Of a DNA stretch of 64,000 nucleotides, positions 11,914 through 23,700 are shown piece by piece. Position numbers and translations under genes: made by a program. Origin of the DNA: Symsagittifera roscoffensis (lineage: Eukaryota; Xenacoelomorpha; Acoela; Convolutidae); contig NC_087065.1 in assembly GCF_963678635.1 (NCBI RefSeq), forward strand, positions 71,123,345-71,187,344. The letters are read 5' to 3'. The notes beneath the pieces are model-generated. The model searched no databases and had not been told where the DNA came from. It saw nothing but the letters and a program-made list of their open reading frames with translations. Every line of letters begins with the position of its first letter. Position 1 is the first letter of the stretch.

Positions 11914-13060
11914 CAACAAAGTAGCAAAAAATTTCCATTAATTATTCAGTGCAACTGTTGAGAAATAAGTAAACTATCGTAGTAGTTCAAAACAATATAC
12001 TTCTAACTTGAAGCTAGCAATGCAACTTGACGAAACTATTATTTTTCTCTAAAAAACAAGATATACATGTCCAAGATGAATTTCAGGGTGTCGCATGATC
12101 CAATATTGGGTTTTTTCAGCTTTATTATTTATAAATGATCTACCAGAAACAGTTGCAGATAACAAAATGTATCTTTTTGAAAATTATACAACAATTATGA
12201 CATCAAGCAAAAAATAATTATGATTTTGTAAAAAAAGACATTTCAAAAAATGAAAATTAGTGTTGGATATCAATGACTCTTAAATACAAAAACGGACATT
12301 GATAGCATTCTTTGTAGAAAGTTTGAACAACCGTAGATTTCTGCACTAATGATTGTTTTGGTTCTGTTATTGAACTTAAAGTTCACACTGACGATTTGTG
12401 TAAAAAAGCTTGACCGGTTCAACTGTTTATTAGTATCATATATTTGGACTTTTGAAAATTTTGCTTCTAAAGAGCTGACGCAGCGCCTTTTGAACTTACT
12501 CAGTACAAGAACAAACATCACGCAATTTTTTTTCATTTAACAAATAAGAAATTTGTCTACTCAAGCGGCACACTCTCCGATAGTTCTTAATGCCAGAAGC
12601 AGTTTTCATTCAAATTCACCAAAAGTTTGCAAAGAAAAGAGTTTTGTTTCTGTTTTTCTAAATGTTACTCATGAAGCTCGTATTTAATCTTTTTTCAAAT
12701 TAATTTTTTTTGGCTCTTATTAAAAGCAAGATTGCCTAATTTTTGTCCAAGTGGTTGTATAATTGAATGATATCATCTATTTAGATTTATCTTTTCTGAA
12801 AAATGAGCTTTTCTACACTCCAAAACTTGGTTTATTAAGGTTGAGACAAATCAGTTTGATCATATCGTGGTCCTCACACGTTTATATTTTTTTATTAACA
12901 AAATTTGTTTTATAAGTTATTTTCATAAAACTCTCAAGCACTTGCAAGATTGGTTGACCTTTTTGCATGCCTTCTCTATTTTTTCCAAATAAAAATGTTA
13001 TTTGAAATTCTGAATTTACCTAATGTTAGCATGTTTCGATTATTTTAGTCATTTTTATAT
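11914..13060. other. 3' flank of the LPxY gene; nothing recognised
   Basis: AT-rich sequence after the stop codon. Open frames on both strands are short and low-complexity. No clear AATAAA is placed close to the stop, so the transcript end cannot be assigned. Confidence 0.4.
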
Positions 13061-13074
13061 ACAGCGGGTTTAAT

Positions 13075-13530
13075 TTCAGCATTTAAACCCAACAAAAGAT
13101 CGGGGGAACTTTTAAAGTGGCTGTACAGTAGATTAGATTGAGCCATTCAAAAAGTCTAAGACTTTTGACTTTCATCCCTCTTTCAACCAATTTTCTAAAA
13201 ATTATATTATGATTGGCTGACATTTTGTGGGCCCTCGGCCTGGGGGATTTACTCAAGCTTGAGACTTTCACAATTTTTCTTCTTTATCATTTTCCTGTTT
13301 ATGCTAACGCAGTGGGCTTGAAGTCAGCATCTCAATTTAATAAAAAAGAGACCAACTTTTAGTTTATAGTGTAGAGGTTTAGCTTGAAATTTTTCAAAAA
13401 AAATGACTGATAATAACCCTTCTTTTTTCTTTCAGATTTCCGAATACTAAATTACGATTGGCTGAGAATATTCAATATCTTGGTCCTTCTGGTCTGAGGG
13501 TTTCACTATGAATGGTTGCCTATTATAAAA
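13075..13530. repeat. Old tandem duplication of ~240 bp
   Basis: The phrase around 13199-13225 ('attatattatgattggctga') recurs near 13447-13470 ('aaattacgattggctgag'), and the sequence before each copy also corresponds loosely ('gggtttaatttcagcat' against 'gggcttgaagtcagcat'). Divergence is high. No gene is seen. Confidence 0.45.
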
Positions 13531-13554
13531 TAGACAAAATGAAAAAAATAGAAA

Positions 13555-14080
13555 TGAAAAACAAGGATAGCCGATTACTGTGCAAGTAGCACAGAATTTT
13601 CCGACCAGTCTTGGAAATATATAACAAAAAATTAATTCAACATAGCGTCTTTTTTCGACCTAGTGTGACAAAAGGAGCTGAGCGAAAAACTAGACATTAG
13701 GCAAATTTGACAGTCATAGTAAAATAAGCGAAATAAGCCAATTGAAAAATAACTTTGGTAGAAAAAATGACTGTAAAAACGCATAATAAAGAAATTTGTA
13801 GGCATAATTAAGCTGTTGTAAGCCTTCTCGCTCGCTATATTCGATAAAAATTGAAGTAAAAATCAAAAGTTTTAACCCGCTTTTATTCGACAATGAAAAA
13901 AAATCGAAATTTTTTTTATATCATTCGAATCACGACTGAAAGTGCTTTAATATGCAATATCACTCAACTCTCTCCGATGATTATCTAGGGTAGCTGATTT
14001 TGCGTGAAACAAAAAAAACTGAAAAAACTAAAACAAACCAGAATACAAAATGAATCCCCATTTTCAAATGATCGAAACAA
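13555..14080 (+). repeat. Family H repeat copy with CTGTGC/GCACAG hairpin
   Basis: The hairpin CTGTGC (13578-13583), loop AAGTA and GCACAG (13589-13594) is followed by 'aattttccgaccag', then 'tgtgacaaaaggagctga', 'gcataattaagctgttgtaa', 'cgaatcacgactgaaagtg' and 'tgattttgcgtg'. The order is the same as at 8.7 kb. The short frames across its end are not genes. Confidence 0.65.
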
Positions 14081-17000
14081 AAATTTTACTTTTCTTTCAA
14101 ATAACTGTAATTTATTAACTTTTTTCTTGCACTCAAGGTGTCTATTTAGGGACTTTTTTGGAGTATTGCTCAATTCTACCTTTCTGGGAAATTTAGGTTC
14201 AATGATGCTTTTTTAAAAACGCCAGGCTAAAAAATGTATTACATCATTGCTGCCACCTCCACCGCGTAAAACAATAAACACTCAGTACGAAAACAAAAAC
14301 GGCGTTTATCAAAATTTCTCTGATGTTCAAATTAAAAATCTTTGGTAATTGATTTAAGTTTCAAGTTGACAAAAGTTCTAACTTTTATGTAATTTTGAAT
14401 TGCTGTAGCGCAGAAATTGCTTTATTGTTCCGACTTTTGAAGAAAGTGGGGAAAATTTATGCTTGTTGTGGTTTTTTTATTCAGTCATTCTTCGACTTGT
14501 TAACCAAGCATTTTTCAACAAAAATTTTTCTAACCATTTTAAAGATATTGTCGTCTTGATCTCAAACTTAAAAGGACATTTCACCTGCAATAGTTTTTAT
14601 AAAATTACGGGGGTTTCAAAATTGCTAATTAAAGGCCAATTAGGGATAATTAAAGTGCGATATGTTGCTGATTTATAACACGCGTAAAAAGCAAATTAAT
14701 GCGTTTCAAATTGATTTTAGGCCAGCAATTTAGTCATATTATCACAATACGAGACACATATTAAACACACCCTTAATATTTTACATAGCGTGAGGGGGAA
14801 TAATGAAGAAAAAAATTTTCTCAAGTATTTTTCTCAAATTTTTAACCAAAAAGAAACGTTTGAATAGGCTTTAAGTGCAATCGAAACATTAAAAAAATTT
14901 TAACCTGACATACGAGCAGTTTTATAAGTATTGATAATCAGTGCAATCAAATATAAATTTGTTTAAAAAAACAAGTTGTTTTCAAATTTTTTTCTTAACC
15001 AAGATTTGTCTGAGAGTTTTCAAATACAGATTGAAATTCACTTATGTTAGCCTCAAAGAATAGCTAAATGCAAAATTCTAAGGTGAAACAAATGGCAAAG
15101 GGACTTAGCTTGGAACACTTTCGCCAGTCGCTAATTTCCTCTAAACATCGAAAACATCGAGATTAGTTTCCTCGAACCTGAAGAATTTCAAAAACATTTT
15201 TGAAAAACTTATTCGTGAAATTTCGCTTGAGGTATAAATAAAAAACCACTATTAGCTCATTAATCTTTTGTTTTGAGCAAAGTTATGGTCAATTGAAAAT
15301 TAGCACTAATTTTATAATTGTTAATTATGCATACCTATTCGGGGCTTATCAAAAAAAACAATGGGAACAAATGGCATTGTAGTAAGGCGTTCGCTTTGAG
15401 ATACTAAGATTGAGTATTTCTTCTATTTCAATTTAAGGATAAAGTTTGGAATAAGGCAAGGAGGCGCTCAAACTTTACTTTTATTTTCAGGTTTCGAACA
15501 GCCTGGCCAATCTTGGCGACAACCATGAAACCACATGAAAACTCTGGCCCCAAAAAACGGCCTCCAGTTGCCAAAAGATTATTTTCCACCAAAATAACTC
15601 AGCTTTGACTATGGGATAACGTAGGAGATGGATCATCTTTGGCCAGGCCTTGCAGCTTTTGAGTTTTTTTGATAGATATTCTCTGATTTGCAGGGACTAA
15701 ATTCTACTATAAAAACGTACTCACTCTACTCAACGACCCCAGAGTTACTCCCCTTTATACCGTGATATAGAGGGGAAAACTAAAACACGATAATATCAAC
15801 AATCTTGCGTTGTGCTCTTGCGGCTCTTCTTTTGCGTTTCTAGCTGGTTCAGCGGACTGTATACACAATATGTAAATTCTTTTTCAATTTCAGATGAAAC
15901 AAAAGTAAGTTACAACGTACTACTATTAAACTACTTATATAACGAAGCCCGCGTTGCGTTCTGTTCAGTCACTGCTTCGTTATCTAAAACCCATAGAGAC
16001 CAACTGCAACAAGTCAATCTGCTCATGCAACTAAATCAACCCGACATTAATCTACGGTTCAAATCAACTAAACTACTATTACCTTCGGAACTATTCAAAT
16101 CGCAAGTACCCGTAATCTGCCCTCGGTTCAGTTCAATTCAACTAACTTACTAAATCAGTTAATGAGACACAGAGTCACTTAGCTAAGATTTTTTTCTCCA
16201 ATCTTTCCAAATTCTGTTTACCCTCTGAAGGTTCTCACCACTCCCTCTAAAGTTGCGCTTACTTTGCAATTTCTCTTCTCTTTCTAGTTGCTTATTAATA
16301 ATTGAACGAAGTTCTAAATGAATTGTTCTTCTGACGATACTACTACTAAGTTTCAAGTTCATTTTGGGTGTTTTTAACTGAGTCGTGCAAATATCAAGTC
16401 CAATTTTATGGAATCTCACATCATGTTAAGCATCTAAAGTTTCCATCTATATGTAATTCGCCTTTTATGGGTCTAATTAGACCATAAAAGTTAGCTTCAA
16501 CGAGCTAACTGACTATCCTGTCCATTCATCTTTTTTGAGAGGCTTACTTTTTGTACAGCACTCATTTCACTGCCATTTTCCACGGGGACTAATTTTTTGG
16601 TCTAATTGAGTTGCTTTTAATAGCCTTACTATCATAGCTAAGTTAAGCCGAATGTTTGCTTAGTTTCACGTTTTTTCAACCCACTAATTCAATGTTGCAA
16701 TTTAGAAACTATATCACCTTGGCTTCTGCGTTCTTCCCCAATGAATAAGTTTACTCCCAATTATTTGTCATCTAACCGCTTCACATTTCCAATTGTTGGG
16801 CAGGGGAATACCCTTTTTCGGTTTTAATCCCGGGGTTTTCAACGCTATTTTGATCGTAAAAGCCCAACGGTCAAATAAAAGTTCTTTCGAGGGTCTAAGG
16901 TTCTAAATTTCCCTTAGCGATGTCTACATCATAGTTTTTGTCCAAATCCATCCGGCAGAGACTAAGTTCCAATAGGGCGGATGATGTTCCAATAGGGCTT

Positions 17001-19760
17001 AACATGATGTTCCAATAGGTTCGGACTTTCGCATGCCGGGTTCAAATCGACTCTATTATCAGTCCAGTGAATTTCATAATTTTAGCTTCCTGATCTCCCT
17101 GAGTCCGCCGATTTTACTGCACACTTGATTTTTCAGCCATAGGAGAGAATAATTCTTTAAAGGTTCAAACTATTTTGTTACCAAGTTTAATAACCCCATA
17201 TGTGCCAAAAAATGGGAGGGGGCATGGGTAAGCTGGGTTAGCTTGGGTTCATTTTTTCGTGTGAAGATACTTGAGTTTCCAAGTAATTTTTACTTGAATA
17301 TGCAAGTAAAAACACGCGAGCAACGACTAGAGAAAGGGTACTTATATTTTTCAAATATTTTTTAGAAGAAAAACCAAATACATACGTGAGCATAATGAAT
17401 AAAGGAATGCTCTCGTTGTTATACTTGAATGGAAACACATGAAAATTCAAGTATTTCGATTGAAATTCAAGTTGCTCTAGTGGTCCTTTTTCGCAAGATT
17501 TTGTCAAGTAAAAACACGTGATTTTATAAAGTGATAACGAGTGAACATTTTAAGAGTGTAGTTGAACTGTTTGGTTGGATTATTTGGCCTAGCGTCAATT
17601 CGTCGCGTTTCTGGCTGCCGGTTTTAAATATAGTACCAAATGTCGCCGGCTTCGAGTTGTCGACTCACGGGGCTGTTTTATTGTATCATCCTCCTCCTTC
17701 ACCTGATGTTGCTCTGATAATGTTGCGTTGTCTATAAGTGGCAGTTTGTCAATTCTCCTCGCATATCATGGCAGAAATGTCTGACTGTGGCAGTTCCTTC
17801 AATCAATGTTGAATCAATGTTAGTGAATCACGGACGATATAATTTCAGTCTAAATTCGTTCTCTGTCTAATTCTCAGAGTCTTATTTTTAGCAGTGGCTC
17901 GAAATTTGATCTGCTTTGACGACCAACAACTAGATATGTAATCGAGTGTCAAGCGCACAGTAAAAATCATAATTTTTTGTTTTTTTTTACGACTGCAAAA
18001 TTTTGCTGGCCAACTCTAAAACTATTCTATGAACACCTTTTGGAATTCACTGTATTTTTTTTGGGGGGGTCGCAAAATACAAATTTTTGCAAAGATAGAA
18101 ACAACTGAATCGTGCGCACCAGAAATCGGCATTTTTAGACCCAAACCTTCCAACGAATTGGCCAAATTTTTCAAGCATTTACCGGAGGCGCAGTGCAGAA
18201 GATTTCAGCAAAATAGAGTCTAAAGTGTATTTGAAGAGAGTTCAACATTTTTTTGTCAAATTGTCAGATCCACACCTGATAAGCCCAGTATTCTTTCAAC
18301 CTTCGCAATTCATTTAACCTATCCTTCATTTTATTCTGTACCGGAATTTGAGACATTTTTATGATTTGTTCTTACAACCATCAACCCCAGTTTCGTTTAT
18401 CAACTTATTACGAGCATTTCAAAACAAAAATTCCACAACTCTTACAAGCACTTCGAGCAAGATCATAGCCTAACTAAATTATAAATTATCAAAGTGACAA
18501 AATTTGGTATGCATGACTAGCTTTACTGACGCCCAATCTTCCAGACAACCAAGTTAAGTTCTAGGACCCCACTTTTTGATTTGAAAAAAAAATGCATACA
18601 GCTGTCTGAAAAACGTTCGGATCTCATTGGTTTAAATTTAAACTTAAAGCCAAGTTATTCTATTCATTCAAACACCGCTTTAACCAAGACGGCGATGTTA
18701 ACTTTATCATACTCTAAACTTAATCGAAAAACTTTCACCAGCCCTTTTTGTAGAAAGAATTGTTTACAAGTAGTTTTAAAACTCCTCATGTTATTATAAT
18801 ATGAAAACTGTAACAATTTTTCCCACAAGGGGATGTTGTCCTGCTGTGGTAATGATACCATCTATCTGAGGATATCATTAGTGATACCATGTAGTTGCCT
18901 TGCCAGTCAAGGTCTGCTTAAGTCAAGGTCTGCTTATGTTAAGGTCTGCTCTTTATCCTGCTAAGATCTATGTATTCATTGCACACTCTTAGACAAAATT
19001 CATTCGTCAATTGGTGATTTCAATCTTACGATCGCGGGAGAGTTCTGTCATACCCTATGATCTGACTGAAATGGGTTACTTCACAAATTTTGGAATATGT
19101 CAGATATGATATATTTGGTTTCATCGCAATAATTGGGATCATAAAATTAACGTTATTTCTTGTAATTTTTTTAAACGTCGAATGCGATTATCGTTGAGAG
19201 TTTTTCGAATACTGATTTGCTCAACTTACATAACACTTATTTCCGAGCAAACACTGAATCGACGTGGCTAAAGTTTTGTGATTTTACTCGAGTAAGTTAA
19301 CTAGTGTTACAGCTCTCAAGCAAATGCTGAGAAATACATTCTTGGGTTATTTTTTTACTAAGATAAATTCCAAGTTTGAAACGGTTTTTGCGGCTTATTC
19401 AACTCTGCGGCTTTATGTATAAGCAACTGCAAATTTGTTACCTTTAGAACGAGCGCATATCGGTAGCAAGTTAGGACCGCCCGGAAATTTTTCAAAACGA
19501 AATTCCGCACTCTTAATTATGAATGATTATTAAGTTTTAGATTGCAAATTAACTCGGTTTTGTTAATAGATTTTATATATGTCAATCAGTAGTTGAAATT
19601 GCAAGAATTATTTTTAGGGCTCATTTTTGTAAACTAGAACATTTTTTTCAAATTTCCTGTAACAACAGTTTAGATTCGTCAAAATGCAGTCAAAACTCTG
19701 AGCAGTTTGTGCAGATACAATCGGTTCTTTTTTCATCTCGAAGATGCAAAACATTTTAAA
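14081..19760. other. Long intergenic stretch with minor repeats and no firm gene
   Basis: Nothing here supports a confident gene. One exon-like block lies at 15493-15608: an acceptor-like 'ttattttcag' followed by 38 open codons (Pro/Lys-rich) ending in TGA. A 113-codon frame at 15812-16153 has no recognised similarity and includes a splice-like 'tttcag...gtaagt' inside it. Small tandem repeats are present: three copies of 'gttccaatagg' near 16966-17017 and three copies of 'aaggtctgct' near 18904-18951. A pair of short inverted segments, 'ccccttta' and 'tagagggg', flanks 15750-15776. Confidence 0.4.
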
Positions 19761-19761
19761 C

Positions 19762-20156
19762 AGAACTCTCAGCCGGCAAGCAAACAATTCGGCCACAGAC
19801 AATTCAGCCAATTTGAAATTCAGAAAATTCAGCCAAAAATATACAGACAATTCAGCCTGAGACACTTCAGCCAGTTTTACAAAACGCTAGATTCGAAAGA
19901 ATAAATCGGAATGGGAGTTATTTCTCGGTTTAGGGTCGCCGGTGGGCGCGCTACGCGCGCGTCGCCGCTAAGCGGCGATAACCGGTTCTAAATTTTGTAT
20001 AGAGTCCTACCCTCTGTTGGCAAGCTCGCAAGACGTTGGCGCGACTGCGGCGGTCACTATTATTGGCTGAGTTGTCTCTGGCTAAATTGTCTGCACACTT
20101 TTGGCTGAATTGTCTGAATTTCAAATCGGTTGAATTGTCTTTGGCCGAATTGTCTG
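19762..20156. repeat. Large inverted repeat built of 12-bp GACAATTCAGCC units
   Basis: Left arm 19762-19872: variants of GACAATTCAGCC end at 19774, 19794, 19809, 19834, 19857 and 19872. Right arm 20065-20156: variants of the reverse complement GGCTGAATTGTC start at 20065, 20080, 20103, 20128 and 20143. Read outward from the centre, spacing is 15, 23, 25, 15 on both sides, so the arms are true mirror copies. The symmetry axis is near 19968. The ~190-bp spacer holds two GC-rich hairpins. Open frames on either strand here (Phe/Gln/Ala-rich) are translations of the repeat. It could be a foldback transposable element; a cluster of binding sites is the alternative. Confidence 0.85.
19946..19977. 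other. Two adjacent GC-rich hairpins at the centre of the inverted repeat
   Basis: GCGCGC (19946-19951), loop TAC, GCGCGC (19955-19960), then CGCCGC (19963-19968), loop TAA, GCGGCG (19972-19977). Both have 6-bp perfect stems and 3-base loops. They are G/C only, in a region that is otherwise AT-rich. The second hairpin coincides with the axis of the surrounding inverted repeat. Confidence 0.8.
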
Positions 20157-20358
20157 GACGCGTCTCAGCCACATGGGTGCATGCAACTTTTATATATTTT
20201 TTGCAGGAGACTCATTTTAAGGTAGAAAATTGTTCCATTATCAACGTTTTAGAGCAGAACCTAGCAGTTTTCTCCAAATCAGCTCGTTTATTCTATTTTG
20301 TTGAAAAAAAAACACTTTCAGCCAATAAACCAGTTTTTCGGCACAAGTAATTTAACTC

Positions 20359-20620
20359 AACGCGCGCTGAAAACATTATCTTTAGCCAAATGTTTCAAAA
20401 TGTGTACAAGATAACACTTTCTGTGTGCTGTCAAAATTAGTTTTCTCAAATTCGGTTTTCATTAGGGTATTACAGGTGTTTTGGGAATGATTTGGAATGA
20501 ATTACTACTAAGATATTTGAAATAACCGAATTTGAGAAAACTAATTTTGAGAGCACACAAAAAGTGCTTTCTCGTACCATTTTAAAAATTTGGTCAAAAC
20601 TAATGTTTACAGCGCGCGTT
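20359..20620. mobile_element. Foldback MITE-like element, 262 bp
   Basis: The left arm (20359-20457) and right arm (20524-20620) are inverted copies of each other, with a ~66-base loop. The ends are AACGCGCGCTG and its complement. Long identical blocks include 'aaaattagttttctcaaa' near the loop. The element starts ~130 bp upstream of the start codon of the GT31 gene. No target-site duplication is obvious. It is most simply read as a non-autonomous foldback DNA element. Confidence 0.8.
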
Positions 20621-20746
20621 TCCTGCTTTGAGTTCATTTACTTATGCCGAATAATTGCAGGAGTAAATTAAGTTCATAAGTTCAACATCAAAAAAACAAG
20701 TTAGGCTATGAAAACACGACCCTGCAATCATTAGTAACGAAAAAAA

Positions 20747-23700
20747 ATGACGAAGTATCGCATTATTTTATTTGTTATTATGGTTGTATTTGGTAGTTTC
20801 AATTTGAATAAATTACATTTAGGGTATAAAACTTTATCCAAAATCAACGAATACAAAACTCGATATATTTGGAATCGAAAACTTTCAGCCCTCAACGAAT
20901 GTCTGAACAGAAATCTAGTTCATGACTTGCGAACTCATCCAGATGCGCCAGTGAATAAAATGCTCAATGAAACCGAAATAATTGTTCACAACTTGACAAG
21001 CTTTAAAGGTTGTGTAAATTTGTACCGATTAAGTCAGAAATATTCACAACTTCTTTTAGAAAAATGAAAATTACTTTGATTATGTTTTTTTTTTGGGCTT
21101 AGAAAAAGGACCACAGACAAATCGGTATAGAAAAAATCGGGCAACAGAAAAATAAGAAACAAAAATTTTCATTGGCAAAATAAAAAACGTTTGCTTTTTT
21201 GCGCTTACATCTGCCAAAAGCACAAGAATCAGCGTTTGCTTTTTACTTGAAAAAAATATTATCTTTTTCAGATTTTTTTTCAATTTCAATTACTTGCCAT
21301 CCCTTATTTCGGTCGTCTCTTAGTATTGACCAAAACAATTTTTGAAGCTGTTGTCCTTAAACTCTAATCATAGATATAAAGTTTACACACTTTTTAAGGC
21401 TGTCGACCCGAGCTGCCGAGATATCGTATTCTCTTCATTTTCAGTCGACTGCAGAGTGTGGAACTTCGCTCTGTTATTCGAAAGACTTATGCTAATATCA
21501 GCGCGTATTCTGAAGGAAAGGATCACCTTAAAGTGATTCAGAGGGGGGGCACTATTCTCGTTCAAGACAAAAATACCCCTCCCCCTCCCCCTCCAAGTTT
21601 CTTTAATTAAGCCTCAAACTGGCTCTTTTTTTTTAAATTTTTGTCAAAATTTCAAAAATTCGAGGCCAAATGCGTTTTAATGGTCATTTAATTCGCATTT
21701 TGGTAATAATAATTAAAATCAGCATAGCATTACTAAGTATAATCAATCCAATTTTTCAATTTCAATTTTCATCATTTTGGGGAGTATAACCGAAAAGACC
21801 CGAAGGATTGATTGCGCGAAAACCCTCAACCAATCAATGCCCTTTAACTATCCAAAACAGATCAGTTTATTGCTTTTTTCGTATTTTTTAATACAGCTCA
21901 GGAAGAAAAGCAGATCTAGTGTTCTCTATAAGGTGCTTCTGATTGTCAGAAAAAAAATTGATTCACGCATAGGCGAGGCTGCATTTAGCCGGCACAAGCA
22001 AGAAAAAGACAAAAATATTACGAAATTTTTGAAAGTTTAAAAGTTCCTACTCTTTGACCAAACTGGTCTTCCGAGATATTCCAAAGAAGTACAAAAATTC
22101 GATAGTCACGAAACTAGAAAAAAGCTAAAATGGCATTTTGAAAAATTTGGATATTTTTGGCCTGAAAATTGCGTTTTTTCGCAATCCCTCAAATTTTTGA
22201 ACAATTATTAGGTTGGCTGACCAAAACTGGATGTCGTAATATAGTAAACCCGACTGGCTTGTTTGATATTAGTTCCTTTTCATTTTCTAATAATTGTTTG
22301 TTTTACAGAGTAAAAAAACGGTTTGAGCCAACTGAATTTGAGGTGATCTTTAGGAGCTTTAACGGGAAATTGGGCGACGTTTTTTCTCGTGGGAAAACCG
22401 AGTAACGACAAGGAGCGAAAACGACTTGAAATGGAAAATGCTTCTTTCGAAGATATTGTAGTTGCAAATTTCTATGATATTACACAGAGAGGCGCCACTA
22501 TAAAATACTTGATTGGACTGAAAGTAGCTTCTTGTTTTTGCCCTCAAGCGGAATATCTCATCAAAGCCGACGATGATACGTATGTCCGACTGCGCCAAAC
22601 GGAATATCTTCTGACCGCTGTCCAAAACGAGCTGGATAACGAGCAACTTCTGCAAAAAAGAATTAATTTACTTTATGAGAATAAAACAAATTCAAAAGTT
22701 AAGGTGTAAGTTAAGAGTCATTTTTGGCTAAATCTTTAGACAATTTACGCGCCAATTTATCTTTCAAGATTTTTTGTGCAGATTTTTACCACAAAAAATT
22801 TTGCTTGTCTGCAAAAAAACTACTGGGCAAAAAGTTACCTAAAAACGTGGACCAATTTTTCCTCAAAATTTTTGGCCAAATCTTTTTGAAAAAAAACCCT
22901 AAAAATACTTTTTTCGAGATAAATCTGTAATGGTGAACATGGAATAATCTTGGGATATTGTCTAATATACACTAATCGAGCTTGTTTTTTACTTATGTTA
23001 TATTCAAGGTCACTTCAGTGCTAAAGTTACTCACGAGAGTAAAATAAAACGGCACTGCCTAAAATATCGAGATAAAACTTAAAATTATAACAATCGATAA
23101 AGCCACATATTTACCACAGTTTACTCCGCTCAGAACATCAAGTGTACTATAAAAAAAAACAAATTCGGACCCACCATGGTTATTCAACACATAGTTGATC
23201 AATTTCTGATGGCTCCGATGGTCACAGAAAGGGTCGACCAGGTGATTCTACTTAGCTAAACGAAGAACATTTTGAAGGAGCCACTGCTGAGACCGGAAAC
23301 ACCACAACCGAGCGCAGATGCAGCTGTAAAAACAGCTAGAGTTGAAAAATACAAACAAAAAACAGACAAATTGGTGGCGGAGGATTAAGAAAAATTTTGA
23401 ACAGATCCGAAAGTTGGCCACAATGGGTAATATTACGGCGTTGCCAAACGATTGGTACCAAAGCTTTTCTTGGCATTGGGTGTCAGAAAGCAAAAAGAGA
23501 CTTAGAAAAAAAACACATGAAAAATAATCAAGAGCTAGTAGATTTAGCGAAGAATAACCTTGAGAAAATCAAGAGTGTTACATACGATACATACAAAATA
23601 ATCAACAGAAGGAACAAAAACAATAAACAGCTTGAAACATTTCAAGTCGCACTCAATGTACAAGCAGAGGACCTTATCGGGGACTTATTTCCATCACGAA

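Noticed and set aside
15812-16153. A 113-codon frame on the + strand
   Set aside because: No recognisable motif, composition close to chance, no splice context at its borders, and an unrelated splice-like pair inside it.
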